From: Deltaproteobacteria bacterium
GTDB lineage: Bacteria; Myxococcota_A; Polyangia; Polyangiales; JADJMO01
Length of the DNA: 64,000 nucleotides
Direction of reading: 5' to 3'
NCBI GenBank assembly: GCA_025363655.1
Contig: JANYDK010000084.1
Location: 62,001-126,000 of the forward strand
The stretch's first letter is position 1, and each line of letters begins with the position of its first letter. Under the pieces are notes generated by a model, which was not told the origin of the DNA, did no database searches, and saw nothing but the letters and a program-made list of their open reading frames with translations. Shown here one piece after another: positions 44,262 through 53,255 of this stretch. A program made the translations under genes and the position numbers.

Positions 44262-45716
44262 ATGTCGACGACCCTCCACCAACCCGCCGCCGATGCCACG
44301 TTCGTCGACCCGAAAGACCAGCTCCTCGCCGGTCTCCGTCGCTTGCAGAAGCGCAACCGCGATCGTGGCGCGCCGACCTACGAGGAGCGCCGTCGCTCGA
44401 TCGAGCGGCTGAAGAACACCGTGCTCGCGCGCAAAGCCGAGATCGCGCGGGCGATCGACGCCGACTTCGGACATCGCTCGACGTACGAGACGTACATCGG
44501 CGACGTCATGCCGATCGTCAACGGGGCCAACTACGTCCGCGCGCACCTCAAGCAGTGGATGGAGGGCGAGTCGCGCAAGGTGCACTGGGCGTTCCTTCCG
44601 GCGCGAGCGCGCGTGGTGAAGCAGCCGCTCGGCGTCGTCGGCATCATTTCACCCTGGAATTACCCGTTCAATCTCTCGCTCGGTCCGCTCGTCGACGTCC
44701 TCGCCGCCGGCAACCGCGCGATGATCAAGCCGTCCGAGCTGACGCCGGCGTCGTCCGATTTGCTGGCGACGATCGTCCGCGAGACGTTCGATCCCGACGA
44801 CGTCAAGGTCGTCATCGGGGACGCCGACGTCGGCAACGCGTTCGCGCATCTTCCCTTCGATCACCTCGTCTTCACCGGCTCGACCAAGGTCGGCAAGTTG
44901 GTGATGAAGGCGGCGGCCGAGAACCTGGTGCCGGTCACGCTCGAGCTCGGCGGCAAGTCGCCGGCGCTGATCGGCGAGACGCACTCGATGGACAAGGCGG
45001 CCGAGAGCATCGCCTTCGGAAAGTGCTTCAACGCCGGGCAAACGTGCATCGCCCCCGACTACGTGCTGGTGCCGGAAGCGCGTCGCGACGAGTTCGTGGC
45101 GTCGTTCACCCGAGCCGTCGCGGCGATGTACCCGACGCTGCGCGACAACGCCGACTACACCAACATCGTCAACGCCAAGCACCACGCGCGGCTGCGCAAG
45201 GCCATCGACGAAGCGCGCACGCAAGGCGCGAAGATGGTCGAAATCAACCCCGCGAGCGAGTCGTTCGAGGGCACGCGAAAGATCCCGCCCACGCTCGCGC
45301 TCGACGCCAGCGAGTGGGGGTCACTCGCGATCAACGAGGAAGAGATTTTCGGGCCGATTCTCCCCGTGCACACCTATCGCTCGTTCGACGACGCGCTCGA
45401 CTACATCAACGATCGCCCGCGCCCGCTCGCGCTCTATCTCTACGAAGACGACAAGGCGCGCCAAGACCGGGTGATCGCCGAGACCCACGCCGGCGGCGTC
45501 GGCATCGGGGAGACGGTGCTCCACTTCGCCCAGGACGACCTCCCCTTCGGCGGCATCGGCCCGAGCGGCATGGGCCACTATCACGGCCGCGAAGGCTTCG
45601 AGACCTTCACCAAGACCAAGGCGATATTCGAGCAGTCGAAGGTGAACGCGATGCCGCTGATCAAGCCGCCGTATGGCCGGGTGATCGACGCGTTGATGAA
45701 GGTGCTGCTCCGCTAA
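44262..45716 (+). CDS. Aldehyde dehydrogenase, class 3 / coniferyl-aldehyde type
   Basis: A 484-residue NAD(P)-dependent enzyme. The catalytic Cys262 lies in FNAGQTCIAPDY and the general-base Glu228 in LELGGKSP; the fold motifs SPWNYPFNLSLGPL and FTGST are present. The FNAGQTC and PFGGIGPSGMGHYHG sequences and short N-terminus place it with class 3 and coniferyl aldehyde dehydrogenases, which act on aromatic or long-chain aldehydes. The ATG at 44262 is chosen as it gives the family length. Its stop overlaps the convergent MlaC-like gene by four bases (CTAA). Confidence 0.94.
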   Translation: MSTTLHQPAADATFVDPKDQLLAGLRRLQKRNRDRGAPTYEERRRSIERLKNTVLARKAEIARAIDADFGHRSTYETYIGDVMPIVNGANYVRAHLKQWMEGESRKVHWAFLPARARVVKQPLGVVGIISPWNYPFNLSLGPLVDVLAAGNRAMIKPSELTPASSDLLATIVRETFDPDDVKVVIGDADVGNAFAHLPFDHLVFTGSTKVGKLVMKAAAENLVPVTLELGGKSPALIGETHSMDKAAESIAFGKCFNAGQTCIAPDYVLVPEARRDEFVASFTRAVAAMYPTLRDNADYTNIVNAKHHARLRKAIDEARTQGAKMVEINPASESFEGTRKIPPTLALDASEWGSLAINEEEIFGPILPVHTYRSFDDALDYINDRPRPLALYLYEDDKARQDRVIAETHAGGVGIGETVLHFAQDDLPFGGIGPSGMGHYHGREGFETFTKTKAIFEQSKVNAMPLIKPPYGRVIDALMKVLLR

Positions 45717-46372
45717 GGCTTGGCGGCCTTCGCCTTCATGGTAGCGAGGAGACCATCCCAACCCGCCGGCTTTTTCAGCTCGGCGGTGACGTTCTTGTTC
45801 TGGCTGTAGACGAAGGTCTTGGCGCCCGAGTACGCGAAGTCGACGATCATGAAGCCCGCCGTCGTCTTGCGCAACACGTAGTCCGCCTCGATGACGATGG
45901 CCCGCTTGTCCAACGGATCGGTCGCCTCGGTGTGGACGACGACGTCACTCGTCTTCGTCGCCGCCTTCTCGCCGAGATAGGCCACGTCGTACCCGCGAAT
46001 GCCACGAAGGCTCTTCCTGTATTCCTTCTGCACCAACTGCTTGAAGAGGTCGGTGAACGCCTTCCGCTCGCCGTCGGTGCGCTTGTCGTACTCGGCGCCG
46101 AGCGTGTCCTTGGCCATTTGCGTGGTGTCGATGAGCGCGTCGAGCTCGGCGTCGGCCTTCGCGTCCTGCGCAGCGACGTCGGCGGCAGTCTTGGTCGGCG
46201 CGGCGAAGATGGATTTCAGTTTGGCTTGCTTGGCCTCGAGGAAGCTCGAGGCGGTGATCGCGGCTGGAGCTGCGTGGGCGCTGCGAGCTCCACCGAAGAC
46301 GACGAGCGGTGCAACGGCGTCGAGCACAAAAAGGCTCAGCAAGGCGAGGCCGGTGCGGACGACGGAGCTCAT
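45713..46372 (-). CDS. MlaC/Ttg2D-like periplasmic lipid-binding protein
   Basis: A 219-residue exported protein with a signal peptide (predicted cut near AHAAPAA). The body matches the MlaC/toluene-tolerance Ttg2 family in pattern: DALIDTTQMAKDTLG, FTDLFKQLVQKEYRKSL, and ADYVLRKTTAGFMIVDFAYSG. In the Mla system such proteins ferry phospholipids between the outer and inner membranes. No other mla gene is in the window, so it may be an orphan or serve a distant transporter. Its start is 45 bases from the divergent puuD-like gene. Confidence 0.8.
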   Translation of the reverse strand: MSSVVRTGLALLSLFVLDAVAPLVVFGGARSAHAAPAAITASSFLEAKQAKLKSIFAAPTKTAADVAAQDAKADAELDALIDTTQMAKDTLGAEYDKRTDGERKAFTDLFKQLVQKEYRKSLRGIRGYDVAYLGEKAATKTSDVVVHTEATDPLDKRAIVIEADYVLRKTTAGFMIVDFAYSGAKTFVYSQNKNVTAELKKPAGWDGLLATMKAKAAKP

Positions 46373-46417
46373 GAGGCGGATTGTACCGCGCGACCGACTT
46401 TTCGCTATGGTGCGCGC

Positions 46418-47611
46418 GTGTCCTCCCAGTTTCGTGAAATCGCCGACCTCGTCATCCGTTGGTTCCACCTGATCGCCGGAATCATGTGGATCGGCAACTC
46501 GATGCTCTTCAACTGGCTCGATCGCAACCTCGAGAAAGAGGGCGACGACGCGGAGAAGGGCCCCGAGTTCGAGGGGCGCATCTGGATGGTGCACAGCGGC
46601 GGCTTCTACGACGTCGTGAAGAAGCAGCTCGAGCCGAAGGCGCTGCCGAAGCACCTGCATTGGTTCATGTACCAAAACCTCACGACCTGGGTGTCGGGGG
46701 TGTTTCTGCTCTGCGTCGTCTACTACTTCGGCAAGGGGTACCTGGTCGATCCGTCGGTCTCGAAGATCAGCCACCTCGCGGCGGTGCACATCGGGCTCGC
46801 GTCGATCGCCTCTGCCTGGGTCGTCTACGACGTGCTCTTCCGGCTCGTCGGCAAGCAGCGCGTCTTGGTGGCTGTTATCGGGCTCTCGCTCCTCGCCGCG
46901 TATGCCTATGGCATGACGCGCATTTTCTCCGGACGCGCGGCCTACATCCACGTCGGCGTCGCCATCGGGACGATCATGACCGGCAACGTCTGGATGGTGA
47001 TCATCCCCTCGCAGCGCGAGCTGGTGAACGCCACCAAGGAAGGCCGCGCGCAGGATCCGCGCTTCGGAAAGCGCGCCAAAGAGCGCTCGATTCACAACAA
47101 CTACCTGACCTTCCCGCTGCTCTTCATCATGATCAGCAACCACTTTCCGAGCACGTACGGCAACGCGCTCAACTGGTTGGTGCTCGGCGTGCTCATGTTC
47201 GGCGGCGCGCTCATCCGCCACTTCATGAACATCCGCTTCCACTCCAACGGGTGGTCGACGTACCTCGGGATGACGGTGATCGTGACGATGATGGCGCTCT
47301 TCATCCTGACGAAGCCGAAGGAGGCGCCCTCGAACGCCGGCGGGGCCAAGGTCTCGTTCCACGAGGTGCAGTCGATCGTCTCGCGTCGCTGCGCCGTCTG
47401 TCACAGCGAGCATCCGACCGACGACACCTGGAAGGTCGCGCCGGCCGGCGTGAAATACGACACGCCGGAGCAGATCAAGGTGATGGCGCCGCGCATGCGT
47501 GAGCGCGCGGTGGTGGTGAAGACGATGCCGCTCGCCAACAAGACCGGCATGACCGACGAAGAGCGCGCGACGCTCGGCGCCTGGGTCGACCAGGGCGCCA
47601 GCATCGAGTGA
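46418..47611 (+). CDS. puuD: Membrane urate hydroxylase (PuuD-like) with C-terminal cytochrome c
   Basis: A 397-residue inner-membrane protein. About eight transmembrane helices (starting IRWFHLIAGIMWIG) contain conserved His residues and the MIIPSQRELV and FPLLFIMISNHFPS segments typical of the PuuD/DUF989 family. A C-terminal periplasmic cytochrome c domain carries CAVCH (Cys325-His329) and axial Met candidates in VVKTMPLANKTGMT. PuuD oxidises urate with electrons going to the respiratory chain. The GTG at 46418 is chosen because the first helix starts 10 residues later. Other uricolytic genes are not present, but xdhC and moa genes in the window fit purine oxidation. Confidence 0.9.
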   Translation: MSSQFREIADLVIRWFHLIAGIMWIGNSMLFNWLDRNLEKEGDDAEKGPEFEGRIWMVHSGGFYDVVKKQLEPKALPKHLHWFMYQNLTTWVSGVFLLCVVYYFGKGYLVDPSVSKISHLAAVHIGLASIASAWVVYDVLFRLVGKQRVLVAVIGLSLLAAYAYGMTRIFSGRAAYIHVGVAIGTIMTGNVWMVIIPSQRELVNATKEGRAQDPRFGKRAKERSIHNNYLTFPLLFIMISNHFPSTYGNALNWLVLGVLMFGGALIRHFMNIRFHSNGWSTYLGMTVIVTMMALFILTKPKEAPSNAGGAKVSFHEVQSIVSRRCAVCHSEHPTDDTWKVAPAGVKYDTPEQIKVMAPRMRERAVVVKTMPLANKTGMTDEERATLGAWVDQGASIE

Positions 47612-47659
47612 GGAACGGCGTGTGATCTGTTGCCCCTGATCTGCTGATAGAAAAGGGAG

Positions 47660-49153
47660 ATGGCTCTCCCGGATGCGTCGCGGCTCCTCGCGCTCCCGCC
47701 TGCGAAGTGGCGGGCCCTCGGCGAGCGTCTCGTCGCGGTGGGGATGACCAACGAGACGCTGCTCGACGTCACGCGATCGCTCGACGCATTGACCTTCGAG
47801 GTGCGGCGCGTGCTTCGTCGAGGCGCGCTCCGTCGGCGAAAAGAGCCTGCTTGTTGGGCGTTTCGGATGCTTTCGTACGGCGATGCGGTGCGCGAAGAAG
47901 AAGCGCGCAGCGTCCTTGGTGAGCTGCTGACGCCGCTCGTCGACGTCGGATTTCTCACGCTCGAAGGCGCCCGTTGCGTCTCGCCGTTCTTCCTTCGGTT
48001 GCACGACGCCGACTACATGTTGGTCGACGATCTTGCGCACGGCGACGCCGCGGTGATGGGCTCTGGATCGACCACCGAGCACCTCTCGCGCGCGGCGGTG
48101 CCGACCGAGCGGGTGAAGCGCGCGCTCGATTTCGGCTGTGGATCGGGTCCGACGGCGCTGACCTTGGCGCGACGTGCCGAGCAGGTGGTCGGCATCGACG
48201 TCAACCCGCGAGCGATCGACTTCGCCAAGGTGAGCGCCGCGATCAACGGCATCGACAACGTCGACTTTCGCGTCGGGGACATGTTCGCGCCCATCGAGGG
48301 TGAGCGCTTCGACGTCATTTCCTCGCAGCCGCCGTTCGTGCCGCGCGCCGCTGGGTCGAAGGAGTCCACGTTCCTTCATGGCGGCGCGCGTGGCGACGAG
48401 TTTCCCTTGCGCGTGCTCGCCGAGGCACCGCGCCACCTCGAGCCGGGCGGGCGTTGCGTGCTCTACGTCGATTGGCCGGAAATCGAAGGCGATCCGCTCG
48501 AAGCGCGGCTGCGCGCGGCGCAACCTTCGACCGACTTCGATCTCCTCGTGCTCGCCGCGCCTTCCGTCGCCGTCGACGGCTTCGCAGCGACGTACGCCGC
48601 CCACGAACAACCCATTCTCGACGTGCGCTACGCCGATGCGGTGACCGAGCTCTGCACGCACCTCGCGCGCGTCGCCATCACCAGCTTTCGCCCGACGTTC
48701 ACCGTGATCCGCAAGCGCGCCTCGCAGGCGACCGACGCCGTCGCCTTCACGCGCGTCGTGCCCGTGCGATCGATGAACGACGTGGTGCCGACCAGCCGTC
48801 GCATCGACCGCTTCTTCGCCGCCCGCGACCTCTTCTCGGCCAGCGACGCCACGCTCCTCGACGCGCAACTTCGCGTCCCCAAGGGCACGCTCTTCGACGA
48901 GGTGCGCGACGAGCCCGATCCGAACTCGGACGCCGTCATGACCGTTCGCTTTGCCGCCCGCGCGATGCTCGGGCCCATGGGCTGCAACCGCGAGGCCTTC
49001 GTCCTCGTCTCGCTCATGCATCGCTCGGAGAGCGTTCGCGCCGCCGCCGAGCTCCTCGCCGAAGATTGGCACGCGCCGCTCGAAGGCGTCCTCGCCCGCA
49101 TTCTTCCCGCCACCAGGCAAGCGATCGACGCAGGAATCCTCGTGGTTTCGTGA
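47660..49153 (+). CDS. HemK/PrmC-like class I methyltransferase
   Basis: A 497-residue cytosolic protein with a clear ribosome site (AAGGGAG) at its ATG. Residues about 1-130 are a helical N-terminal domain. The SAM-binding domain follows: LDFGCGSGPTALTLA, VVGIDVNPRAIDFAK and the substrate-clamp motif SQPPFVP, a variant of the NPPY used by N-methyltransferases on glutamine, adenine or related amides. The C-terminal third (about 330-497) has no recognised family. The target could be a protein or a nucleic acid; proteins of this size are larger than PrmC itself. It lies 48 bases after the puuD-like gene. Confidence 0.85.
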   Translation: MALPDASRLLALPPAKWRALGERLVAVGMTNETLLDVTRSLDALTFEVRRVLRRGALRRRKEPACWAFRMLSYGDAVREEEARSVLGELLTPLVDVGFLTLEGARCVSPFFLRLHDADYMLVDDLAHGDAAVMGSGSTTEHLSRAAVPTERVKRALDFGCGSGPTALTLARRAEQVVGIDVNPRAIDFAKVSAAINGIDNVDFRVGDMFAPIEGERFDVISSQPPFVPRAAGSKESTFLHGGARGDEFPLRVLAEAPRHLEPGGRCVLYVDWPEIEGDPLEARLRAAQPSTDFDLLVLAAPSVAVDGFAATYAAHEQPILDVRYADAVTELCTHLARVAITSFRPTFTVIRKRASQATDAVAFTRVVPVRSMNDVVPTSRRIDRFFAARDLFSASDATLLDAQLRVPKGTLFDEVRDEPDPNSDAVMTVRFAARAMLGPMGCNREAFVLVSLMHRSESVRAAAELLAEDWHAPLEGVLARILPATRQAIDAGILVVS

Positions 49154-49332
49154 CGACGAGCCCAGCCATGCTCCGCTCCCGGTCCCGGCACTAGGGTCAC
49201 GGGAGATGTGCGGGGCGAGCCGATGCCCCAGGGTGTGGAGTAGACCCCCCACCGCAAAGTTCCGTTCCGTCAGCGTCGAGCGCGCCTCCGCGGGCTACAC
49301 GGCGCGGTATCGACCTTGCTCTGCCTCTCCCC

Positions 49333-50706
49333 ATGCGAAGTGCTGCGCTCGTCAGTCTCGTGCTCGTGACGGGGTGTGCATTCGAGGCTCCCGAAGCGGA
49401 CAACGACGGTGGGATCGTGATGGACGACGCCGATCCCGGCAGCAATCCTGGCATGACTGACCTCGATGCGCGTGATCCAGCCCGAAGCGATTCCGGCGTT
49501 GGCGGCGACCTGGGAGGCGATGCTCTGCCGGCCGAGGTCGGCTCGAGTGACGCGTCGGCGGACGCAGCGGGCAAAGACGCTTCGGGCAAAGATGCGGCAG
49601 CCACCGGTGCGTTCGTGCACCCGGGGATTCTCGTGCAGCGTGGGCAGCTCGAGCTCGTCAAAGCGAAGATCGCTGCAGGCAGCTCGCCGTGGAAGCTGGC
49701 CTTCGATCAAGCCAGTGCCAGTCGCTTCGGGGCGCTCACGTACAAGGCGACGCCGCGCGCGACGGTCGAGTGTGGATCGTATTCGGTGCCGGACTATGGC
49801 TGCTCGGACGAGAAGGACGACGCGACCGCCGCGTACACGCATGCGCTCCTCTGGTACTTCACCGGCGACGAGGCGCACGCGAAGAAATCGGCTGAGATTC
49901 TCGATGCGTGGTCGGCGGTGTTGAAGGAGCACACCAACAGCAATGCGCCTCTGCAGTCGGCGTGGTGTGCGTCCGTGTTCCCGCGCGCGGCGGAGATTCT
50001 GCGCTCGACGTGGACCGGTTGGCCGGCGGTGAGCCAAGCGCGGTATGCCAAGTTGCTGCGCGACGTCTACTTGCCAGAAGTGGTGCACGGCGATCCCGGT
50101 GCCAATGGGAACTGGGAGCTGAGCATGGTCGAGGCGACGATGGCGATTGGCATCTTCCTCGACGACAAGGCGATTTTCGACGGTGCGGTGACGATGTGGC
50201 GCAAGCGGGTGCCGGCGTACATCTACCTCAGCAGCGACGGAGCGACGCCGGTGCCACCGCCGGGGACGACGAAGGCGGGCTCGGCGCTGACGACCTATTG
50301 GTATTCGCCGGGCAAGTTCGTCGATGGGGTCGTGCAAGAGACGTGTCGCGACTTCGGGCACCTCGAGCTCGGCCTCTCGGCGATGTTCAACGCGGCGGAG
50401 ACGGCGCGCATCCAGGGCATCGATTTGTACGCGGAACAAAAGCAGCGACTCGCGGCCGGGCTCGAGTTCAACACCCAATTCCTCGATGGCGTGCCGATTC
50501 CGACTTGGCTCTGTGGCACCGGCAAGCTCACCGATCTCGCGCCGGGTGAGACGTGGGAGGTGGTCTTCAACGCGCTCGACGGTCGCCTCGGCGTTTCGTT
50601 GCCGCACACGAAGAACGTGGTGAACAAGAACCGACCGACCGGCAGCAACCACCAGATGGTGTGGGAGACGCTCACCCACGCCGGCGTCGGATCGACCGGC
50701 CTGTGA
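49333..50706 (+). CDS. Alginate-lyase-like lipoprotein
   Basis: A 457-residue lipoprotein: lipobox LVTGC (Cys15), an Asp/Gly/Ala linker to about 90, then an alpha/alpha-toroid domain of the alginate lyase superfamily. Recognisable segments are FVHPGILVQRGQLELVKAKI, NWELSMVEATMAIGIF with the catalytic Asn, and ETCRDFGHLELGLSAM with the catalytic His. Such enzymes cleave uronic-acid polysaccharides by beta-elimination. Substrate (alginate, own capsule, or prey polymer) is not known. The stop is six bases from the convergent membrane-protein gene. Confidence 0.85.
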   Translation: MRSAALVSLVLVTGCAFEAPEADNDGGIVMDDADPGSNPGMTDLDARDPARSDSGVGGDLGGDALPAEVGSSDASADAAGKDASGKDAAATGAFVHPGILVQRGQLELVKAKIAAGSSPWKLAFDQASASRFGALTYKATPRATVECGSYSVPDYGCSDEKDDATAAYTHALLWYFTGDEAHAKKSAEILDAWSAVLKEHTNSNAPLQSAWCASVFPRAAEILRSTWTGWPAVSQARYAKLLRDVYLPEVVHGDPGANGNWELSMVEATMAIGIFLDDKAIFDGAVTMWRKRVPAYIYLSSDGATPVPPPGTTKAGSALTTYWYSPGKFVDGVVQETCRDFGHLELGLSAMFNAAETARIQGIDLYAEQKQRLAAGLEFNTQFLDGVPIPTWLCGTGKLTDLAPGETWEVVFNALDGRLGVSLPHTKNVVNKNRPTGSNHQMVWETLTHAGVGSTGL

Positions 50707-50712
50707 CCACCA

Positions 50713-51441
50713 TCAAATTTTCACCTTGAGAAAGAGCTTCGCCAGGTCGGCGAGGCCCTTCACCTTCTCGATGTCGAAGGTGGTCTTCAGCTTCGGGCAG
50801 GTCACCGCCGCCTTCGGTGAACGCGACTCGATGCGTACGCTGCAGGCCCCGGTGCTCTTCTTGTCGATGAGCGTCTCGAAGACGGCGTCGTCCCACTCGA
50901 GAATGGTGGCGCCGGCGTGCGACCAATGGACGCGCACCCGATCGATGTGGATGTCGGCGACGAGGCTGACCCGCACGCGGACGTCGCCGTGATCGACCTC
51001 CAACTTGGTCAGCCGAACCTTGCTCGGCGTGCCGTCCGGAGTGAGCCCGTCGTCCATGCGGCGAAGTTGGAAGACGGCATCACCGACGGGGATCTCGTTC
51101 TGCACCACGGGTGCGTCGACGAAGACCGACACGTCCTGCTGTCTTCCGCGGAGCATCGTCAGCCAATCGAATTTGGCGTCGATGCGCGTGATGTCGGTGC
51201 TGACGAGACCGCCGCTCGCCTGCACGTGCACACCGACGGCGCTCGCACCATCGTGCTCGAGGACGATGTCGTCGACGGTGCAAGTGGCCTTGAGCGCCGC
51301 GGCGCAGCGCGATTCGACCTCGCTGCGAATCTTCGCGCGCACCACTCGCCACGCGACGAGCGCAGCGACGCCGAGCACCACGAGGATGACGAGCAAGGTG
51401 ACGAGCAGCTTGCGGAGGCGACGCATCGAGCGGCGCAGCAT
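50713..51441 (-). CDS. Membrane-anchored periplasmic protein, unknown function
   Basis: A 242-residue protein with a basic N-terminus (MLRRSMRRLRK) and one transmembrane helix (about 12-34), then a beta-rich periplasmic domain of repeated short strands reminiscent of AsmA/DUF748-type lipid-handling proteins (DDIVLEHDGASAVGVHVQASG, ITRIDAKFDWLTML). That likeness is weak. Cysteines (SRCAAALKATC, ACSV, VTCPK) may form disulfides. The ATG at 51441 is chosen because the membrane anchor begins there; the frame continues upstream across the divergent GspC-like gene and is not credible. Confidence 0.78.
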   Translation of the reverse strand: MLRRSMRRLRKLLVTLLVILVVLGVAALVAWRVVRAKIRSEVESRCAAALKATCTVDDIVLEHDGASAVGVHVQASGGLVSTDITRIDAKFDWLTMLRGRQQDVSVFVDAPVVQNEIPVGDAVFQLRRMDDGLTPDGTPSKVRLTKLEVDHGDVRVRVSLVADIHIDRVRVHWSHAGATILEWDDAVFETLIDKKSTGACSVRIESRSPKAAVTCPKLKTTFDIEKVKGLADLAKLFLKVKI

Positions 51442-51484
51442 AGCCTCGCCCGGCCGAGGCGCCCGCGTTAGCCTCGATCGGAAT

Positions 51485-52207
51485 ATGCCGATGAACCGCG
51501 ACGTTTTGCTCATCGGCGTGATCTGCACGATCACGGCGTTCGGTCTCGGCGTCGGCGTCGGTTGGATGATGCGGGGGAGCGGGGAAAAGCAGGAGATCGC
51601 TGCCGGCGAGCCGCGAAAACCGCCGCCGAAATCGACGTCGTCCTCGAGCATGAGCGCGGCGCCGACGACGCTGCCGCCGACGCCGCCGACGCCGCCGACG
51701 GTGGCGAAGAAAACGAAGCCGCTCGACCACGAGCCGGACTGCGAACCGATGGTCGACCCCGAGGTCTTCGACTGGCCGACGACGACACCGACCAAGGGCC
51801 TCGTCGCCGTCGACGACACGCATCACTTACTGACGCACGAGTTCATCGTTCACATCATCGAGAGTGTGCCCGAGCTGATGAAGTCGGCGCGCATCGTCCC
51901 CGCGTACGCCGATGGGAAGCCCGCTGGCGTTCGCATCCTGAGCGTCAAGCCGCCCTCGGTGCTCTACGACCTCGGTCTGCGCAACGGCGACCGGCTGGAG
52001 TCGCTCAACGGGTGCCGGCTCTCCGACCCTGCGGCAGCGCTCGAGATGTATGGGCGGCTCAAGACGTCGAGCGATTTCCTTCTGAAAATCGTGCGGGCGG
52101 GCGTCCCGATGACGCTCCACTACCACGTCGTGGGCGCACCGCCGGTTCTCGCTCCCCCGCCGCTCGCCGTGCCGGTGAAGCCGAGCGGCACCGAGCCTAC
52201 GTTCTGA
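51485..52207 (+). CDS. GspC-like inner-membrane protein with PDZ domain
   Basis: A 240-residue protein: one N-terminal transmembrane helix (about 7-28), a proline/threonine linker (about 45-80), a central segment and a C-terminal PDZ domain. The PDZ part, GVRILSVKPPSVLYDLGLRNGDRLESLNGCRLSDPAAALEMY, is very like the end of the type II secretion protein GspC, which links the inner-membrane platform to the outer-membrane secretin. No other type II secretion gene is nearby, so this could be an orphan copy with a changed role. Start ATG 51485; a second ATG follows two codons later. Confidence 0.82.
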   Translation: MPMNRDVLLIGVICTITAFGLGVGVGWMMRGSGEKQEIAAGEPRKPPPKSTSSSSMSAAPTTLPPTPPTPPTVAKKTKPLDHEPDCEPMVDPEVFDWPTTTPTKGLVAVDDTHHLLTHEFIVHIIESVPELMKSARIVPAYADGKPAGVRILSVKPPSVLYDLGLRNGDRLESLNGCRLSDPAAALEMYGRLKTSSDFLLKIVRAGVPMTLHYHVVGAPPVLAPPPLAVPVKPSGTEPTF

Positions 52208-52210
52208 TCG

Positions 52211-53224
52211 CTACTCCGTCGGGTTGCAGATCGTGCCCTGGCCGTAGGACATCTCGTCGTTGCACTCTTCCTTCGCGCTGCAGTCGGCGTTGGAGCTGCA
52301 CTTCTTGAAGCAGTGCCCGGCGACGCCGCCGTTGACCCAACCGGCGAGGCACTTCGGGGCGGCGCCCGGCTCGTAGCGTGAGCACTCGACCAACTTCTCG
52401 CAGTCCCCGGAGTACGTGCGATCGCAGTCGACGTCGGGTGCGCCGAGGAGGTCGTTGCACGTCGGGTGGGTCGTCAGCTTCTTGAAGCACTCGCAGAGTC
52501 GACCGGCGAGCGCCTCGTCGATGGGCACGCCAGGGAGCGTCTTCGCGGTGTCGAAGGCGCCGACGGGTGAAGGTCGTTTGGCTCCTGCCGGCCACTTCAC
52601 CGTCAGCACCACGCTCTTGTCCTCCCACGCGTAGATCGCCTCGAAGGCCTTCATTCCAGGCTCGAAAGGCACGATCAGGCTGGTCACGCCCTTGTTGACG
52701 TAGGTGAGCGTGTCGGTCGTCTTGCCCTTGGTGATGCTCACGGCCGTCGGGGCGCCGCCGCTGTCGTTCTTGCCGCGACACGAGACGCGGAGCCACTCGC
52801 GCACCATGCGGGTCTCGCAGTGGACCTTGTCCTTGCCATCGACGTCGACGTCCCCGGCGGCGTTCCACTCGGCCACCGTCGGCGTCGCCGTGCGTGGCCC
52901 TGGCTGGCCATCGCCGAAGTCGTCGTTGTTCTTCGGATCCTTCTTCGCCTCTTCGGTCGCCTTCTCGTCGACCTCGGGCTCGTCCGCCTTTTCCGTCTTT
53001 TCGTCGGCCTTTTCGGCCTTTTCGTCGGCCTTGTCGTCGTCGTCTTTGGTCTTCCCGGCGGGCTTGTCGTCGTCGTTCTTCTTCTTCTTTTCCGATTCTT
53101 TCTTCTCGGACTTGTCGTCCTTCGAAGCGCTCTCCTCTTTGGCCTTGGGCGGATCGTCCTTCTTGCAGCCGGCGAAGGAGACGAGACCGAGGAGCGGGAG
53201 GGCGAAGAGCGGGGCGATACGCAT
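52211..53224 (-). CDS. Lipoprotein with Lys/Asp-rich linker and cysteine-rich C-terminus
   Basis: A 337-residue lipoprotein: signal ending SFAGC (Cys20) with Lys at +2, a feature linked in Myxococcus to release into the extracellular matrix. Residues about 22-105 are a highly charged stretch of Lys, Asp and Glu (KKKKNDDDK, KADEKAEKADEK). A beta-rich domain follows, then about ten Cys in the last 110 residues (LCECFKKL, CNDLL, DCDRTYSGDC, CFKKCSSNADC). No family recognised. ATG 53224 is chosen because the signal peptide begins there. Its stop is three bases from the convergent GspC-like stop. Confidence 0.83.
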   Translation of the reverse strand: MRIAPLFALPLLGLVSFAGCKKDDPPKAKEESASKDDKSEKKESEKKKKNDDDKPAGKTKDDDDKADEKAEKADEKTEKADEPEVDEKATEEAKKDPKNNDDFGDGQPGPRTATPTVAEWNAAGDVDVDGKDKVHCETRMVREWLRVSCRGKNDSGGAPTAVSITKGKTTDTLTYVNKGVTSLIVPFEPGMKAFEAIYAWEDKSVVLTVKWPAGAKRPSPVGAFDTAKTLPGVPIDEALAGRLCECFKKLTTHPTCNDLLGAPDVDCDRTYSGDCEKLVECSRYEPGAAPKCLAGWVNGGVAGHCFKKCSSNADCSAKEECNDEMSYGQGTICNPTE

Positions 53225-53255
53225 GGCGTGCGAGAATAGCCGAGCGCGCCAGTTC

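Noticed and set aside
46381-46417. TTGTAC and TATGGT boxes before the puuD-like gene
   Set aside because: Spacing of 19 bases and only three and four matches to consensus; not better than chance in this short gap.
44117-47611. A 1164-codon open frame on the plus strand
   Set aside because: Its first 767 codons overlap the aldehyde dehydrogenase and MlaC-like genes out of frame; only the part from 46418 is a real protein.
45713-49252. A 1179-codon open frame on the minus strand
   Set aside because: Only its last 220 codons (MlaC-like) make sense; the rest lies opposite the puuD-like and methyltransferase genes and reads as Arg/His/Asp-rich nonsense typical of GC-rich shadow frames.
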